DNA from: Robinsoniella sp.
Lineage (GTDB): Bacteria > Bacillota > Clostridia > Lachnospirales > Lachnospiraceae
Reading direction: 5' to 3'
Assembly (NCBI GenBank): GCA_022788205.1
Contig: JALEVQ010000015.1
Coordinates: 1-32,790, forward strand
DNA: 32,790 nucleotides
Each line of letters begins with the position of its first letter. The first letter of the stretch is position 1. A program made the position numbers and the translations under genes. Of the stretch, positions 6,557-14,301 are shown one piece after another. The notes under the pieces were generated by a model. That model was given only the letters and a program-made list of their open reading frames with translations. It searched no databases and was not told the DNA's origin.

Positions 6557-8533
6557 ATGAGAAAGAAGGCAGATACCAGCGCAAAGACAGAGGAAAAGGC
6601 AAAGGCAGGCACAAAAGGGAGAAAGACGACGGCGAAGAGAGAGAGTAAAAAGACGGTGGAAAGGGCAGAGAATGTCCCGGCAGCAGGGACAGATCACAGT
6701 GATGAATTTCAAGAGCGCCTTGCGCGTCATTACGACGAAATGAAATGGCTTTATTGTGAATTATACCGTGACGGAGAGAAAGCGTTTGAGGATTTATGTA
6801 AGAATCTCAAGGGACTCTATGATGCGAGAAAAGAGTCTTTAAAAGAATTGGACCGGCACAGAGAGCAGAATCCTTCCTGGTATAAGAAAAATGATCTCCT
6901 GGGCATGATGATGTACGTTGATATGTTTGCAGGAAGCTTAAATGGCGTCCGTGAAAAATTGGATTACATCGAGGAGTGTAATGTCAATTATCTGCATCTG
7001 ATGCCGCTTCTCGAGACACCGGAGGGAAGAAGTGACGGAGGCTATGCGGTCGCAGATTTCAGAAAGGTTCAGGAGAAACTGGGGACGATGAGCGACCTCG
7101 AAAATCTGGCGCAGGAGTGCCACGAGAGGGGAATCAGCATTTGTCTCGATTTTGTCATGAATCACACGTCGGAGGATCATGAGTGGGCAGTGCGTGCACG
7201 CCGCGGTGAAAAAGAGTATCAGGATCGCTATTTCTTCTATGACAGCTATGACATCCCGGCACAGTATGAAAGAACAGTGCCGCAGGTGTTCCCGACGACC
7301 GCTCCGGGAAACTTTACCTGGCTTCCGGAGATCAGCAAGTTTGTGATGACGACATTCTATCCGTATCAGTGGGATTTAAATTACAGCAATCCGATCGTCT
7401 TAAATGAGATGATCTACAACATGCTGTATCTGACAAATCAGGGGATTGATATTATCCGTATTGACGCGGTTCCATATATCTGGAAACAGTTAGGGACAAA
7501 TTGCCGTAACCTGCCTCAGGTACACAGCATTGTGCGCATGATGCGTATGATCTGCGAGATTGTGTGTCCAGGTGTGCTGCTGCTCGGTGAGGTTGTCATG
7601 GAGCCGAAGGAGGTTGTACCTTATTTCGGAACTGTGGAGAAACCGGAATGCCATATGCTCTACAACGTGACGACGATGGCGACGACATGGCACAGTGTGG
7701 CGACAAGAGATGTGCGTCTTCTGAAATATCAGATGGATATCATCGACAGTCTGCCAAAGGAATATGTATTCCTCAATTATCTGAGATGCCACGACGACAT
7801 TGGATGGGGGCTTGACTATCCGTGGCTTGGTCAGTTTGGCACCAGAGAGGTTCCGCACAAAAAATATCTGAATGATTTCCTGACGGGAAGATACCCTGGA
7901 TCCTTCGCAAGAGGAGAATTATACAATGAAGATCCTGTCACGGGAGATGCGCGTTTGTGCGGCACGACAGCATCACTGTGCGGTACGGAAAAGGCAGTGT
8001 TTGAACGCAACAAAGAAGCGATAGAGGAAGCTGTGAATTTCGATCTGATGCTGCATGCCTATATGCTGACACAGTCTGGAATCCCTGTGCTGTACAGCGG
8101 GGATGAGATCGGACAGCTCAACGACTACGATTATCATAACGATCCGAATAAATGGGAGGATTCCCGCTATCTGCACCGCGGCAAATTTCAGTGGGCACTG
8201 GCACAGATGAGGGATCGTGAGGACACACGCCAGGGAAAATTGTTCCAGGGTCTGAAGAAGATGGAACAGATCCGTGCGTCGCATTCGGTGTTCGAGAGCG
8301 ATGCGCAGGTTCGCACAGTCGACACATGGGATGATTCGATTCTGGGGCTGATCCGGGAAAAAGGAGAAGAAAAGCTGGTGGCTCTGTTTAATTTCAGTGA
8401 ATATCATAAGATGGCATGGATCGATGAGGAAGACGGAATCTATGTCGACCTTTTAAGCGGGCGTGAGATTGAGGCAAAAGGCGTTCGAATGGCGCCGCAC
8501 GGATGCTGTTGGCTGTTGAGAAAAAGAGGTTGA
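6557..8533 (+). CDS. Amylosucrase-like GH13 glucosyltransferase or sucrose hydrolase
   Basis: A 658-aa enzyme whose organisation follows amylosucrase (GH13 subfamily 4): an N-terminal helical region (about 48-110), a TIM barrel beginning at YVDMFAG, and a C-terminal beta domain. Catalytic residues are the nucleophile D303 (RIDAVPYIWK), acid/base E345 (LLGEVVMEP) and the third acid D413 (HDDIGW). The sucrose-pocket aspartate in GRSDGGYAV (D160) and the partner arginine in EDSRYLHR are also present, supporting action on sucrose. Amylosucrase makes alpha-1,4-glucan and fructose; some relatives only hydrolyse sucrose. There is no signal peptide, so it should act on internal sucrose. Residues 1-45 are a Lys/Ala/Thr-rich tail not needed for the fold. 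GAGGAGG precedes the start. Confidence 0.88.
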   Translation: MRKKADTSAKTEEKAKAGTKGRKTTAKRESKKTVERAENVPAAGTDHSDEFQERLARHYDEMKWLYCELYRDGEKAFEDLCKNLKGLYDARKESLKELDRHREQNPSWYKKNDLLGMMMYVDMFAGSLNGVREKLDYIEECNVNYLHLMPLLETPEGRSDGGYAVADFRKVQEKLGTMSDLENLAQECHERGISICLDFVMNHTSEDHEWAVRARRGEKEYQDRYFFYDSYDIPAQYERTVPQVFPTTAPGNFTWLPEISKFVMTTFYPYQWDLNYSNPIVLNEMIYNMLYLTNQGIDIIRIDAVPYIWKQLGTNCRNLPQVHSIVRMMRMICEIVCPGVLLLGEVVMEPKEVVPYFGTVEKPECHMLYNVTTMATTWHSVATRDVRLLKYQMDIIDSLPKEYVFLNYLRCHDDIGWGLDYPWLGQFGTREVPHKKYLNDFLTGRYPGSFARGELYNEDPVTGDARLCGTTASLCGTEKAVFERNKEAIEEAVNFDLMLHAYMLTQSGIPVLYSGDEIGQLNDYDYHNDPNKWEDSRYLHRGKFQWALAQMRDREDTRQGKLFQGLKKMEQIRASHSVFESDAQVRTVDTWDDSILGLIREKGEEKLVALFNFSEYHKMAWIDEEDGIYVDLLSGREIEAKGVRMAPHGCCWLLRKRG

Positions 8534-8541
8534 AAATTATT

Positions 8542-9522
8542 ATGAAAATCAGTGAAATCGCCAGCTTGGCGGGCGTTTCCAGCGCGGCGGTTTCGCGCTA
8601 TTTCAATGGCAGAAGTCTCAGCCAGGAAAAGAGAGAGAAGATCAAAAAAGTGGTGGAGGAATACGGCTATGTGCCGTCCTCCTGCGCCAGAACGATGCGG
8701 ACGAAAAAAAGCATGCAGGTAGGTGTGATGATACCGAAAATCGACTCGGAATCGATGCCGAGCATTGTGGCTGGAATCGGGATCACACTGGGCGAGGCGG
8801 GATACAATTTTCTTCTCGCAGATACAGGCAGCAGGACAGAAAAAGAACTGGAATATCTGGAAGTTTTTCGCCATTATCAGCTTGACGGTGTGATTTTTGC
8901 GGCGGCACAGCTGACGGAGGAGCACCGAGAAGCACTGGGAAGGCTGCCGATGCCGGTCGTGATCCTTGGACAATACCTAGAAGAGTATGACTGTGTGTAT
9001 CACAGAGACAAAGAAGCGGCGTATGAGATGATGAAAAGACTGCTGGAGGCGGGATGCAAAAAAATCGCATATATCGGGGTTGATGAGAGGGATGCTGCGG
9101 CAGGAGCACAGCGCAGACAAGGCGTGTGTGATGCGCTCAGAAGTTTTGGCAAGAGTGAAAGAGATATGGTGTTTGAGCTTGCAGATTTCTCGAGAGAATC
9201 AGGGTATCAGGCGATGAAAAGGCTGATCTGTGAACACCCTGACTTGGACGGCGTTTTCGGTGCGACAGATGACATTGCAGTCGGTGCGATGATTTTTCTC
9301 AAGGAAATAGGGAGAAAGATTCCGGGGCAGATCAAGATTGCCGGGATCGGGGATTCCGATATGGGAAAAGTGATTACACCAAGTCTGACAACAGCGCATT
9401 ATCACTATAGGACGAGCGGAAAAAAAGCGGCGCAGCTTCTTCTTGAGAGGATGGAGGATCGGGAAAAAGGACTGGAGAAGATACAGCTGGGATTTGAAGT
9501 GATCGCCAGGGAGACGGTGTAG
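8542..9522 (+). CDS. LacI-family transcriptional regulator of the amylosucrase operon
   Basis: A 326-aa repressor-type protein. Residues 1-50 are the LacI helix-turn-helix and hinge region (MKISEIASLAGVSSAAVSRYFNG, then the YGYVPSSCARTM segment), and residues about 58-326 are a periplasmic-binding-protein-like sensor domain. ATDDIAVGAM and GIGDSDMGKVITPSLTTAHY are typical late motifs. The start is the ATG 8 bp after the amylosucrase stop, preceded by GAGG; a longer frame reaching into the amylosucrase gene would add non-homologous residues before the HTH. Position and the upstream palindrome suggest it represses its own operon in response to sucrose, fructose or a phosphorylated sugar. The effector is inferred. 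Confidence 0.9.
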   Translation: MKISEIASLAGVSSAAVSRYFNGRSLSQEKREKIKKVVEEYGYVPSSCARTMRTKKSMQVGVMIPKIDSESMPSIVAGIGITLGEAGYNFLLADTGSRTEKELEYLEVFRHYQLDGVIFAAAQLTEEHREALGRLPMPVVILGQYLEEYDCVYHRDKEAAYEMMKRLLEAGCKKIAYIGVDERDAAAGAQRRQGVCDALRSFGKSERDMVFELADFSRESGYQAMKRLICEHPDLDGVFGATDDIAVGAMIFLKEIGRKIPGQIKIAGIGDSDMGKVITPSLTTAHYHYRTSGKKAAQLLLERMEDREKGLEKIQLGFEVIARETV

Positions 9523-9565
9523 CGTGCTTCGGGCGAGAAAGGGAATGGAAATTCGTGTAGGATTG

Positions 9566-9574
9566 TGCTATACT
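9566..9574 (+). promoter_or_regulatory. Extended -10 promoter for the sulfhydrylase gene
   Basis: TGC-TATACT is an extended -10 element located 31 bp before the start codon. There is no good -35 at the expected distance, which is usual for extended -10 promoters. No SAM riboswitch or T-box is visible in the short 82-bp gap after the LacI gene. Confidence 0.5.
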
Positions 9575-9604
9575 GGCAGATATAAAAAACGAGGAGGATT
9601 TTCG

Positions 9605-10888
9605 ATGAGTAATCAATATAAGATTGAGACAAAATGTATCCAGTCGGGATGGCAGCCTAAGAAGGGTGAGCCGAGAGTTCTGCCGATTTACCAGAGCACG
9701 ACGTTTAAGTATGATACGACGGATGAGATGGGCAAATTGTTTGATCTGGAGGAGGAAGGATATTTTTACACACGCCTTCAGAACCCGACAAACGATGCAG
9801 TGGCTGAAAAGATTGCTGATCTTGAGGGCGGTGTAGCAGCTGTCTTGACGTCTTCAGGTCAGGCTGCAAATTTTTATGCAGTCTTCAATATCTGTGAGGC
9901 AGGGGATCACATTGTCTGTGCGGCAGCTGTCTATGGGGGAACCTTTAACCTGTTTGGTGTCACGATGAAAAAGTTGGGCATTGACTGTACGTTTGTGGAT
10001 CCGGATGCCCCGGAGGAAGAGATCGCAAAGGCGTTCCGTCCAAACACCAAGGTACTGTTTGCAGAGACGATCGCAAACCCGGCGCTTGTCGTGCTGGATA
10101 TCGAGAAATTTGCGAGAATCGCACATTCTCACCAGGTTCCGCTGATCGTGGACAATACCTTTGCCACACCTGTGAATTGCCGCCCGTTCGAGTGGGGAGC
10201 TGATATTGTGACCCATTCCACGACAAAGTACATGGATGGACATGCTATGCAAGTCGGCGGAGCAATCGTGGACAGCGGAAACTTTGACTGGGAGGCATAC
10301 GGTGAGAAATATCATGGTCTGACTGTGCCGGATGAGTCGTACCACGGCGTTGTATACACAAAGAAATTTGGAAAGAAAGCATATATCACAAAGGCGACGG
10401 TTCAGCTGATGCGTGATCTCGGATCGATCCCGGCTCCGATGAACTGCTTCCTGCTCAATGTGGGTCTGGAGACTTTGCCGCTCAGAGTGGAGCGCCACTG
10501 CTATAATGCGCAGAAGGTGGCAGAGTTTTTGAACGCACACGAGAAAGTGGCACATGTAAATTATGCAGGACTTCCGGGGGATAAATATCATGAGCTGGCA
10601 CAGAAATATATGCCAAACGGAACATGCGGCGTGATTTCTTTTGAGCTGAAAGGCGGAAGACAGGAAGCGATCAAGTTTATGGATGGGCTGAAAATGGCAG
10701 CGATTGTGACGCATGTTGCCGATGCAAGAACGAGTGTCCTTCACCCGGCAAGCCATACCCACAGACAGATGAATGACCAGCAGCTCGCAGAGGCAGGCGT
10801 GTCTCCGGGAATGATTCGCCTGTCAGTCGGAATTGAAAATGTGGATGATATCATCGCAGATCTGAGTCAGGCACTTGAGTTAGTGTAA
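9605..10888 (+). CDS. metY: O-acetylhomoserine sulfhydrylase (aminocarboxypropyltransferase)
   Basis: A 427-aa PLP enzyme of the Cys/Met metabolism family. It uses O-acetyl-L-homoserine and sulfide (or methanethiol) to form homocysteine (or methionine) and acetate, in the cytoplasm. The PLP lysine is K208 in THSTTKYMDGHA. YTRLQNPTNDAVAEKIADLEGG, the phosphate-binding SSGQAAN, and D183 in VDNTFATP are family motifs. The roughly 425-430 residue length with the insertion around 220-260 separates MetY from the shorter (about 380 aa) cystathionine synthases and lyases. The start is the ATG after GAGGAGG. It is a single gene with its own extended -10 promoter and a strong terminator. A methionine gamma-lyase or related activity is less likely. 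Confidence 0.9.
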   Translation: MSNQYKIETKCIQSGWQPKKGEPRVLPIYQSTTFKYDTTDEMGKLFDLEEEGYFYTRLQNPTNDAVAEKIADLEGGVAAVLTSSGQAANFYAVFNICEAGDHIVCAAAVYGGTFNLFGVTMKKLGIDCTFVDPDAPEEEIAKAFRPNTKVLFAETIANPALVVLDIEKFARIAHSHQVPLIVDNTFATPVNCRPFEWGADIVTHSTTKYMDGHAMQVGGAIVDSGNFDWEAYGEKYHGLTVPDESYHGVVYTKKFGKKAYITKATVQLMRDLGSIPAPMNCFLLNVGLETLPLRVERHCYNAQKVAEFLNAHEKVAHVNYAGLPGDKYHELAQKYMPNGTCGVISFELKGGRQEAIKFMDGLKMAAIVTHVADARTSVLHPASHTHRQMNDQQLAEAGVSPGMIRLSVGIENVDDIIADLSQALELV

Positions 10889-10904
10889 AAGCCCAGTCTC
10901 CGAT

Positions 10905-10953
10905 AAAAATACAGAGGATGCCTGTGATCCTTTTCGGCATCCTCTGTATTTTT
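10905..10953. terminator. Bidirectional intrinsic terminator between convergent genes
   Basis: A perfect 18-bp stem (10905-10922 with 10936-10953, core ACAGAGGATGCC) encloses a 13-nt loop. The arm bases themselves give five T residues on the plus side and five on the minus side. It can stop both the sulfhydrylase transcript and the oncoming M24 peptidase transcript. Confidence 0.92.
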
Positions 10954-10977
10954 ATGGGATGGAATGTCCCGTGAAAT

Positions 10978-12057
10978 CTAAGGGTGGATGATTTCTAATT
11001 CTCTCGGATAGTGATTTAGGCGCATACATCCGTCTTTTGTCACGACAACCAGATCTTCAATGCGCACACCCATCTCGCCTGTCAGGTAAATGCCGGGTTC
11101 GATCGAAAAAATCATGCCTTCCTGCAGCAAGGTTTCATTTGCGCAGGAGACATCGCCGTACTCATGGACTTCCATGCCGATGAAATGACCAAGTCTGTGG
11201 TTAAAGTTTTTGCCGTATCCCTCTGCGGAGATGATATCTCGGGCGATCTTGTCAATCTGGCAGATCGGGATGCCCGGGCGGATTGCCTCGACGGCGGCTT
11301 GCTGTGCTTTTTGGACTAACTCGTAGATTTTCCTGTGCTTCTCGGAGACAGTCTGATAGAAAAAGGTTCTCGTCATATCGGAGCAATATCCGTCTTTTAG
11401 GCAGCCGACATCAAAGATGATGCTCTGTCCCTCTGAGAGAACGGTATCATCCGGCATATGATGCCCGTCGGCGCCGTTTTCGCCGAATGCAACGATCGGG
11501 TCGAAGGAATTGTCGGAGGCGCCGAGATTTTGATAGATCGCTTTGAGCTGGTCGGCGATCTCGATCTCTGTGACACCTGGGTGAATCAGAGCTTTCAGTT
11601 TTTCCATTGCGAGATCATTGATGCGGGAAGCTTCGACCATCTTCTCGATTTCAGAGGCATCTTTGATGGCGCGTGCCATATCGATGCAGAGGGAGGAGAG
11701 CACATAGTCGGAAGCTTTGGCGTGGGCCATCAGAGGAATCAGAAATCTGGCCTGCATACATTTGTCGATACCTAAGACTTCTCCTGGATGGATATATTCG
11801 GATACGATCTGCATGACAGGATCCGTGTCAGAGAATCGCACCTCTTTTACCCCCAGATCTCTTGTCTGGAAGAAAAGATTGTTGAGAAAAAGTACATGGT
11901 TTCCGTCGGCATTCAGATATAATCCGAGAAAACGTTCTTTTGGATCCGTGAGATAATCTGTCAGATAATATACGGCATATGGGTCCGTCACCAGCATCTG
12001 AGAGATCCCCTGCCTTTTCATGTTTTCAAGAACATGATCAACGTGAGATGATATCAT
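10978..12057 (-). CDS. M24-family metallopeptidase (Xaa-Pro aminopeptidase/prolidase type)
   Basis: A 359-aa cytoplasmic peptidase that removes or splits N-terminal residues next to proline. Residues 1-125 form the creatinase-like N-terminal domain and the rest is the pita-bread catalytic domain. All five dinuclear metal ligands are present: D216 (FDVGC), D227 (CSDMTR), H291 (GHFIGMEVHEYG), E320 (SIEPGIY) and E334 (RIEDLV). The length is that of small Firmicute PepQ/YpdF-type enzymes. I place the start at the ATG 11 bp after AGGAAAG; an in-frame ATG 42 nt further upstream lacks a ribosome site. It stands divergent from the peptide transporter genes, which suggests, but does not prove, use on imported peptides. 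Confidence 0.9.
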   Translation of the reverse strand: MISSHVDHVLENMKRQGISQMLVTDPYAVYYLTDYLTDPKERFLGLYLNADGNHVLFLNNLFFQTRDLGVKEVRFSDTDPVMQIVSEYIHPGEVLGIDKCMQARFLIPLMAHAKASDYVLSSLCIDMARAIKDASEIEKMVEASRINDLAMEKLKALIHPGVTEIEIADQLKAIYQNLGASDNSFDPIVAFGENGADGHHMPDDTVLSEGQSIIFDVGCLKDGYCSDMTRTFFYQTVSEKHRKIYELVQKAQQAAVEAIRPGIPICQIDKIARDIISAEGYGKNFNHRLGHFIGMEVHEYGDVSCANETLLQEGMIFSIEPGIYLTGEMGVRIEDLVVVTKDGCMRLNHYPRELEIIHP

Positions 12058-12092
12058 GGTAAACACTTCTTTCCTGAATATTTGTGATGTTG

Positions 12093-12145
12093 GGGTCAAA
12101 AGTCATGCTTTTCATGCAAGCAGGAATAACATGACCTTGTGACCC
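12093..12145. repeat. Interrupted inverted repeat upstream of the M24 peptidase
   Basis: GGGTCA-aaa-GTCATG (12093-12107) mirrors CATGAC-cttg-TGACCC (12130-12145), 12 paired bases in two blocks. It could be an operator or a 5'-UTR hairpin in the peptidase mRNA. No T run follows on either strand. Confidence 0.55.
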
Positions 12146-12292
12146 TGGTATCATATTTGTTCAAGGGAAATTATAACATAAAATCGGGAGCGTGTGTACG
12201 AGACTTTCAACATTTGCTTCAAGGAAAGCGGAAGGGAGCAGATCAGGAGAACAGTTTTTTGGTGATCGCCGTGCCTGAAAAGTGATGTGCTT

Positions 12293-12334
12293 AATGTACA
12301 AAAAAAAGCTTTGATAACATATAAAGTGTACATT
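12293..12334. promoter_or_regulatory. AATGTACA/TGTACATT inverted repeat at the oppA promoter
   Basis: AATGTACA (12293-12300) and TGTACATT (12327-12334) are exact 8-bp inverted copies whose second arm touches the -35 box of the oppA promoter. A related AACGTACA occurs at 12432-12439. The placement fits an operator, with the nearby PucR-type protein as one possible binder; that link is a guess. Confidence 0.4.
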
Positions 12335-12361
12335 GAACGGCAAAATAAAATATGCTAGACT
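12333..12361 (+). promoter_or_regulatory. Promoter reading toward oppA
   Basis: TTGAAC (12333-12338) and TAGACT (12356-12361) have 17-bp spacing, and the -10 is preceded by TGC, an extended -10. The start site would be about 12368, only 7 nt in front of an intrinsic terminator. Confidence 0.6.
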
Positions 12362-12374
12362 ACAGATAACCAGC

Positions 12375-12408
12375 AACGGCGCAGAGATGTGTTCTGTGCC
12401 GTTTTTTT
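12375..12408 (+). terminator. Leader terminator (possible attenuator) ahead of oppA
   Basis: AACGGCGCAGA (12375-12385) pairs with TCTGTGCCGTT (12393-12403), with one G-U pair, followed by T through 12408. It points in the plus direction, yet no plus-strand gene lies upstream since the sulfhydrylase terminator about 1.4 kb back. It therefore probably terminates the leader of the oppA transcript itself, giving a roughly 40-nt RNA unless read through. Confidence 0.75.
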
Positions 12409-12503
12409 AAACGATTCTATATCACTGCTTTAACGTACAAAAGCGGGGATACTATGCCATTTCCGGGAAAGATAACCGGAAGAATGTTAAGGAGGAAGTG
12501 CTT

Positions 12504-14129
12504 ATGAAACGAAAAATGGCTTTATTGATGGTGGCAGCGATGGCGGTCAACGTGATGCCGGCAGTATCTTTTGCAGAAGAGGGAGAAAAAGTGGTGCGCG
12601 TCGGTGTATCTTATGACCCGGTGACACTGGACTATGCGCAGATCAATGCAGACCCGGCGACGGACATGGACACGATGATCGGAGACGCCCTGATACGAAA
12701 CAAAAATGGGGAGTACATCGGAGGAATTGCACAGAGCTGGGAGGTCAGTGAGGACGGAACAGAGTGGACCTTCACGCTGAAAGAGGGACTTACCTACAGC
12801 GATGGAGAGACACCGGTGACGACAGAGGATCTTGTGTATGCGGTAAAACGACTGTTAGACCCAGAAGGCGGATACAATAACTCAGACAGTGCTTTCGTGT
12901 TCAAAAACGGAAAAGCATATTATGACGGAGCATGTGCTTGGGAAGAAGTCGGCGTGGAAGCGATCGATGATCTGACCATCAAATATACGTTTGAAAACCC
13001 GCAGTATGAGCTGAACTTCACCTCCACAACACTGTATGCACCTCTCGAGGAGGCATTCGTGGAGCCATTGGGCGTAGAGTACGGCAGCTCGGCAGAGAAG
13101 ACGCTTGGAAATGGTCCTTTCGTAGTAACAGAATGGATGTCGGATTCGAGTGTGACCATGGTCAAGAATGAAAATTATTGGGATGCAGACAGCATCAAGA
13201 TCGATCAGTTTACCTTCCTGGTAGGCGCTTCATCGGATACGGGCATTGACATGATGATGGCAGGCGAGCTGGATCTGTGGCCGGCAGGAAATGCAATGCA
13301 GAGACAGGTGATGGAGGACAGCGGATACGAATGCTGCATTACCTATGGCTCTTATCAGGGACTGAATATCAATCACAAAGGAAAGACGGAGGAGACAGGA
13401 TTATTCCTCGGAAACGCAAACTTCAGAAAAGCAATCAGCTACGCGGTAGACAGAACTGCTCTGACAGCTTCCGTGATGACAGGAGCAGACCCGGCAAGCC
13501 GTCTGGTGGCTCCGAGTGAAGGCGGTGTGGAAAAGACATTCCAGGAAGAGTTCCCATATGAGGCATGGCCTGTGACAGCAGAACCAGAGAAGGCAAAAGA
13601 GTACCTCAACGCTGCACTGGAAGAACTCGGAAAAACGATCGATGAAGTTCCTGCGATTGAACTTCTGTGCTATGACTCACAAGGTTCCATCGACATCTTA
13701 AGCGCTGTTCAGGATATGCTTTTGACGAACCTTGGAATTCAGTGTGTGATCAATCCTCAGACGATTCAGGTGATGATCAACAGTGCGATGAGCGGAGATT
13801 ACGATCTGTGGTACGGCGGAAATGCGATCGCTGAGCCGGACGCTCTGGAAGACTATCTGAACAGCTACACGACAGAGTCTGGTCAGACTTCCGGATTGCG
13901 CGGATACAGCAACGAAGAGTTTGATAAGCTGTATGCGACAGCGCTTGCCTCTCCTACGATTGAAGAGAGAAGAAGCAACTTCTTTGAGATTGAAAAATTC
14001 TTCTGTGACAACACGATGACACTGCTTCTGGGATGGTCAGAGAGTGGATATTACTATGACAGTCAGTTCCAGGGTCTGTACTATGACGGCGGAACACCGG
14101 TGTTTACGTACATGGATATCGCAGAGTAA
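12504..14129 (+). CDS. Oligopeptide ABC transporter substrate-binding protein (family 5), no lipobox
   Basis: A 541-aa extracytoplasmic solute-binding protein of the OppA/DppA family, which captures peptides for the permease encoded downstream. Residues 1-24 are a signal peptide with a KRK start and an S-F-A cleavage site before E25. Family marks include GGIAQSWEVSEDGTEWTFTL, SDGETPVTTEDLVYAVKRL, LGNGPFVVTEW, NENYWDA and FRKAISYAVDR. There is no cysteine near the cleavage site, so it is not a standard lipoprotein, unusual for a Gram-positive binding protein. The start is the ATG 8 bp after GGAGG. A GTG 6 nt upstream is in frame but too close to the ribosome site. A stem-loop separates it from the permease genes. 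The ligand is unknown. Confidence 0.93.
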   Translation: MKRKMALLMVAAMAVNVMPAVSFAEEGEKVVRVGVSYDPVTLDYAQINADPATDMDTMIGDALIRNKNGEYIGGIAQSWEVSEDGTEWTFTLKEGLTYSDGETPVTTEDLVYAVKRLLDPEGGYNNSDSAFVFKNGKAYYDGACAWEEVGVEAIDDLTIKYTFENPQYELNFTSTTLYAPLEEAFVEPLGVEYGSSAEKTLGNGPFVVTEWMSDSSVTMVKNENYWDADSIKIDQFTFLVGASSDTGIDMMMAGELDLWPAGNAMQRQVMEDSGYECCITYGSYQGLNINHKGKTEETGLFLGNANFRKAISYAVDRTALTASVMTGADPASRLVAPSEGGVEKTFQEEFPYEAWPVTAEPEKAKEYLNAALEELGKTIDEVPAIELLCYDSQGSIDILSAVQDMLLTNLGIQCVINPQTIQVMINSAMSGDYDLWYGGNAIAEPDALEDYLNSYTTESGQTSGLRGYSNEEFDKLYATALASPTIEERRSNFFEIEKFFCDNTMTLLLGWSESGYYYDSQFQGLYYDGGTPVFTYMDIAE

Positions 14130-14139
14130 GTAAAAAGGA

Positions 14140-14213
14140 GGGGCTGCTGCAAAAAGAAGGATGGACGAAATGAGAACATCTTTGTCTCATCTTTTTGCGG
14201 CAGCCCCTGTTTT
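14140..14213 (+). terminator. Large stem-loop between oppA and the permease genes (partial terminator)
   Basis: An 18-bp arm beginning GGGGCTGCTGC (14140-14157) pairs with the arm ending GGCAGCCCC (14190-14207), with one G-U pair. Inside, ATGAGA and TCTCAT form a second helix. A short T run (TGTTTT) follows. Such elements usually raise binding-protein mRNA over permease mRNA by partial termination and 3'-end protection. Confidence 0.85.
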
Positions 14214-14301
14214 GTCAAAGACGGATCTGATAAAATCGGAATCCGGATGAGAAGAGTGGTTTTGGTATCGCTGACATCGAAAAAATATCGGGAGGAAATA
14301 A

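Larger units (their letters stand above)
12058..12503. other. 446-bp divergent regulatory region between M24 peptidase and oppA
   Basis: There is no credible gene here; the short open frames lack ribosome sites and sensible composition. The region holds an interrupted inverted repeat next to the peptidase gene, an AATGTACA inverted repeat, a promoter reading toward oppA, and an intrinsic terminator directly behind that promoter. Between the terminator and oppA is a roughly 80-nt leader ending in GGAGG (12491-12495). Confidence 0.6.

Noticed and set aside
8440-8973. Long minus-strand open frame over the amylosucrase/LacI junction
   Set aside because: It lies opposite two clear genes, has no ribosome site and gives a Cys/His-rich peptide typical of an antisense shadow.
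9854-10762. 302-codon minus-strand open frame inside the sulfhydrylase gene
   Set aside because: Antisense to a well-supported metabolic enzyme; no recognisable domain.
12108-12120. CTTTTCATG shared by the peptidase upstream region and (in reverse) the regulator start region near 19427
   Set aside because: A 9-bp match is expected by chance, and the second copy overlaps the ribosome-binding site.
12151-12376. Two overlapping 60-71 codon minus-strand frames in the oppA leader region
   Set aside because: No ribosome sites, odd composition, and they cross the promoter and repeats; better read as regulatory DNA.
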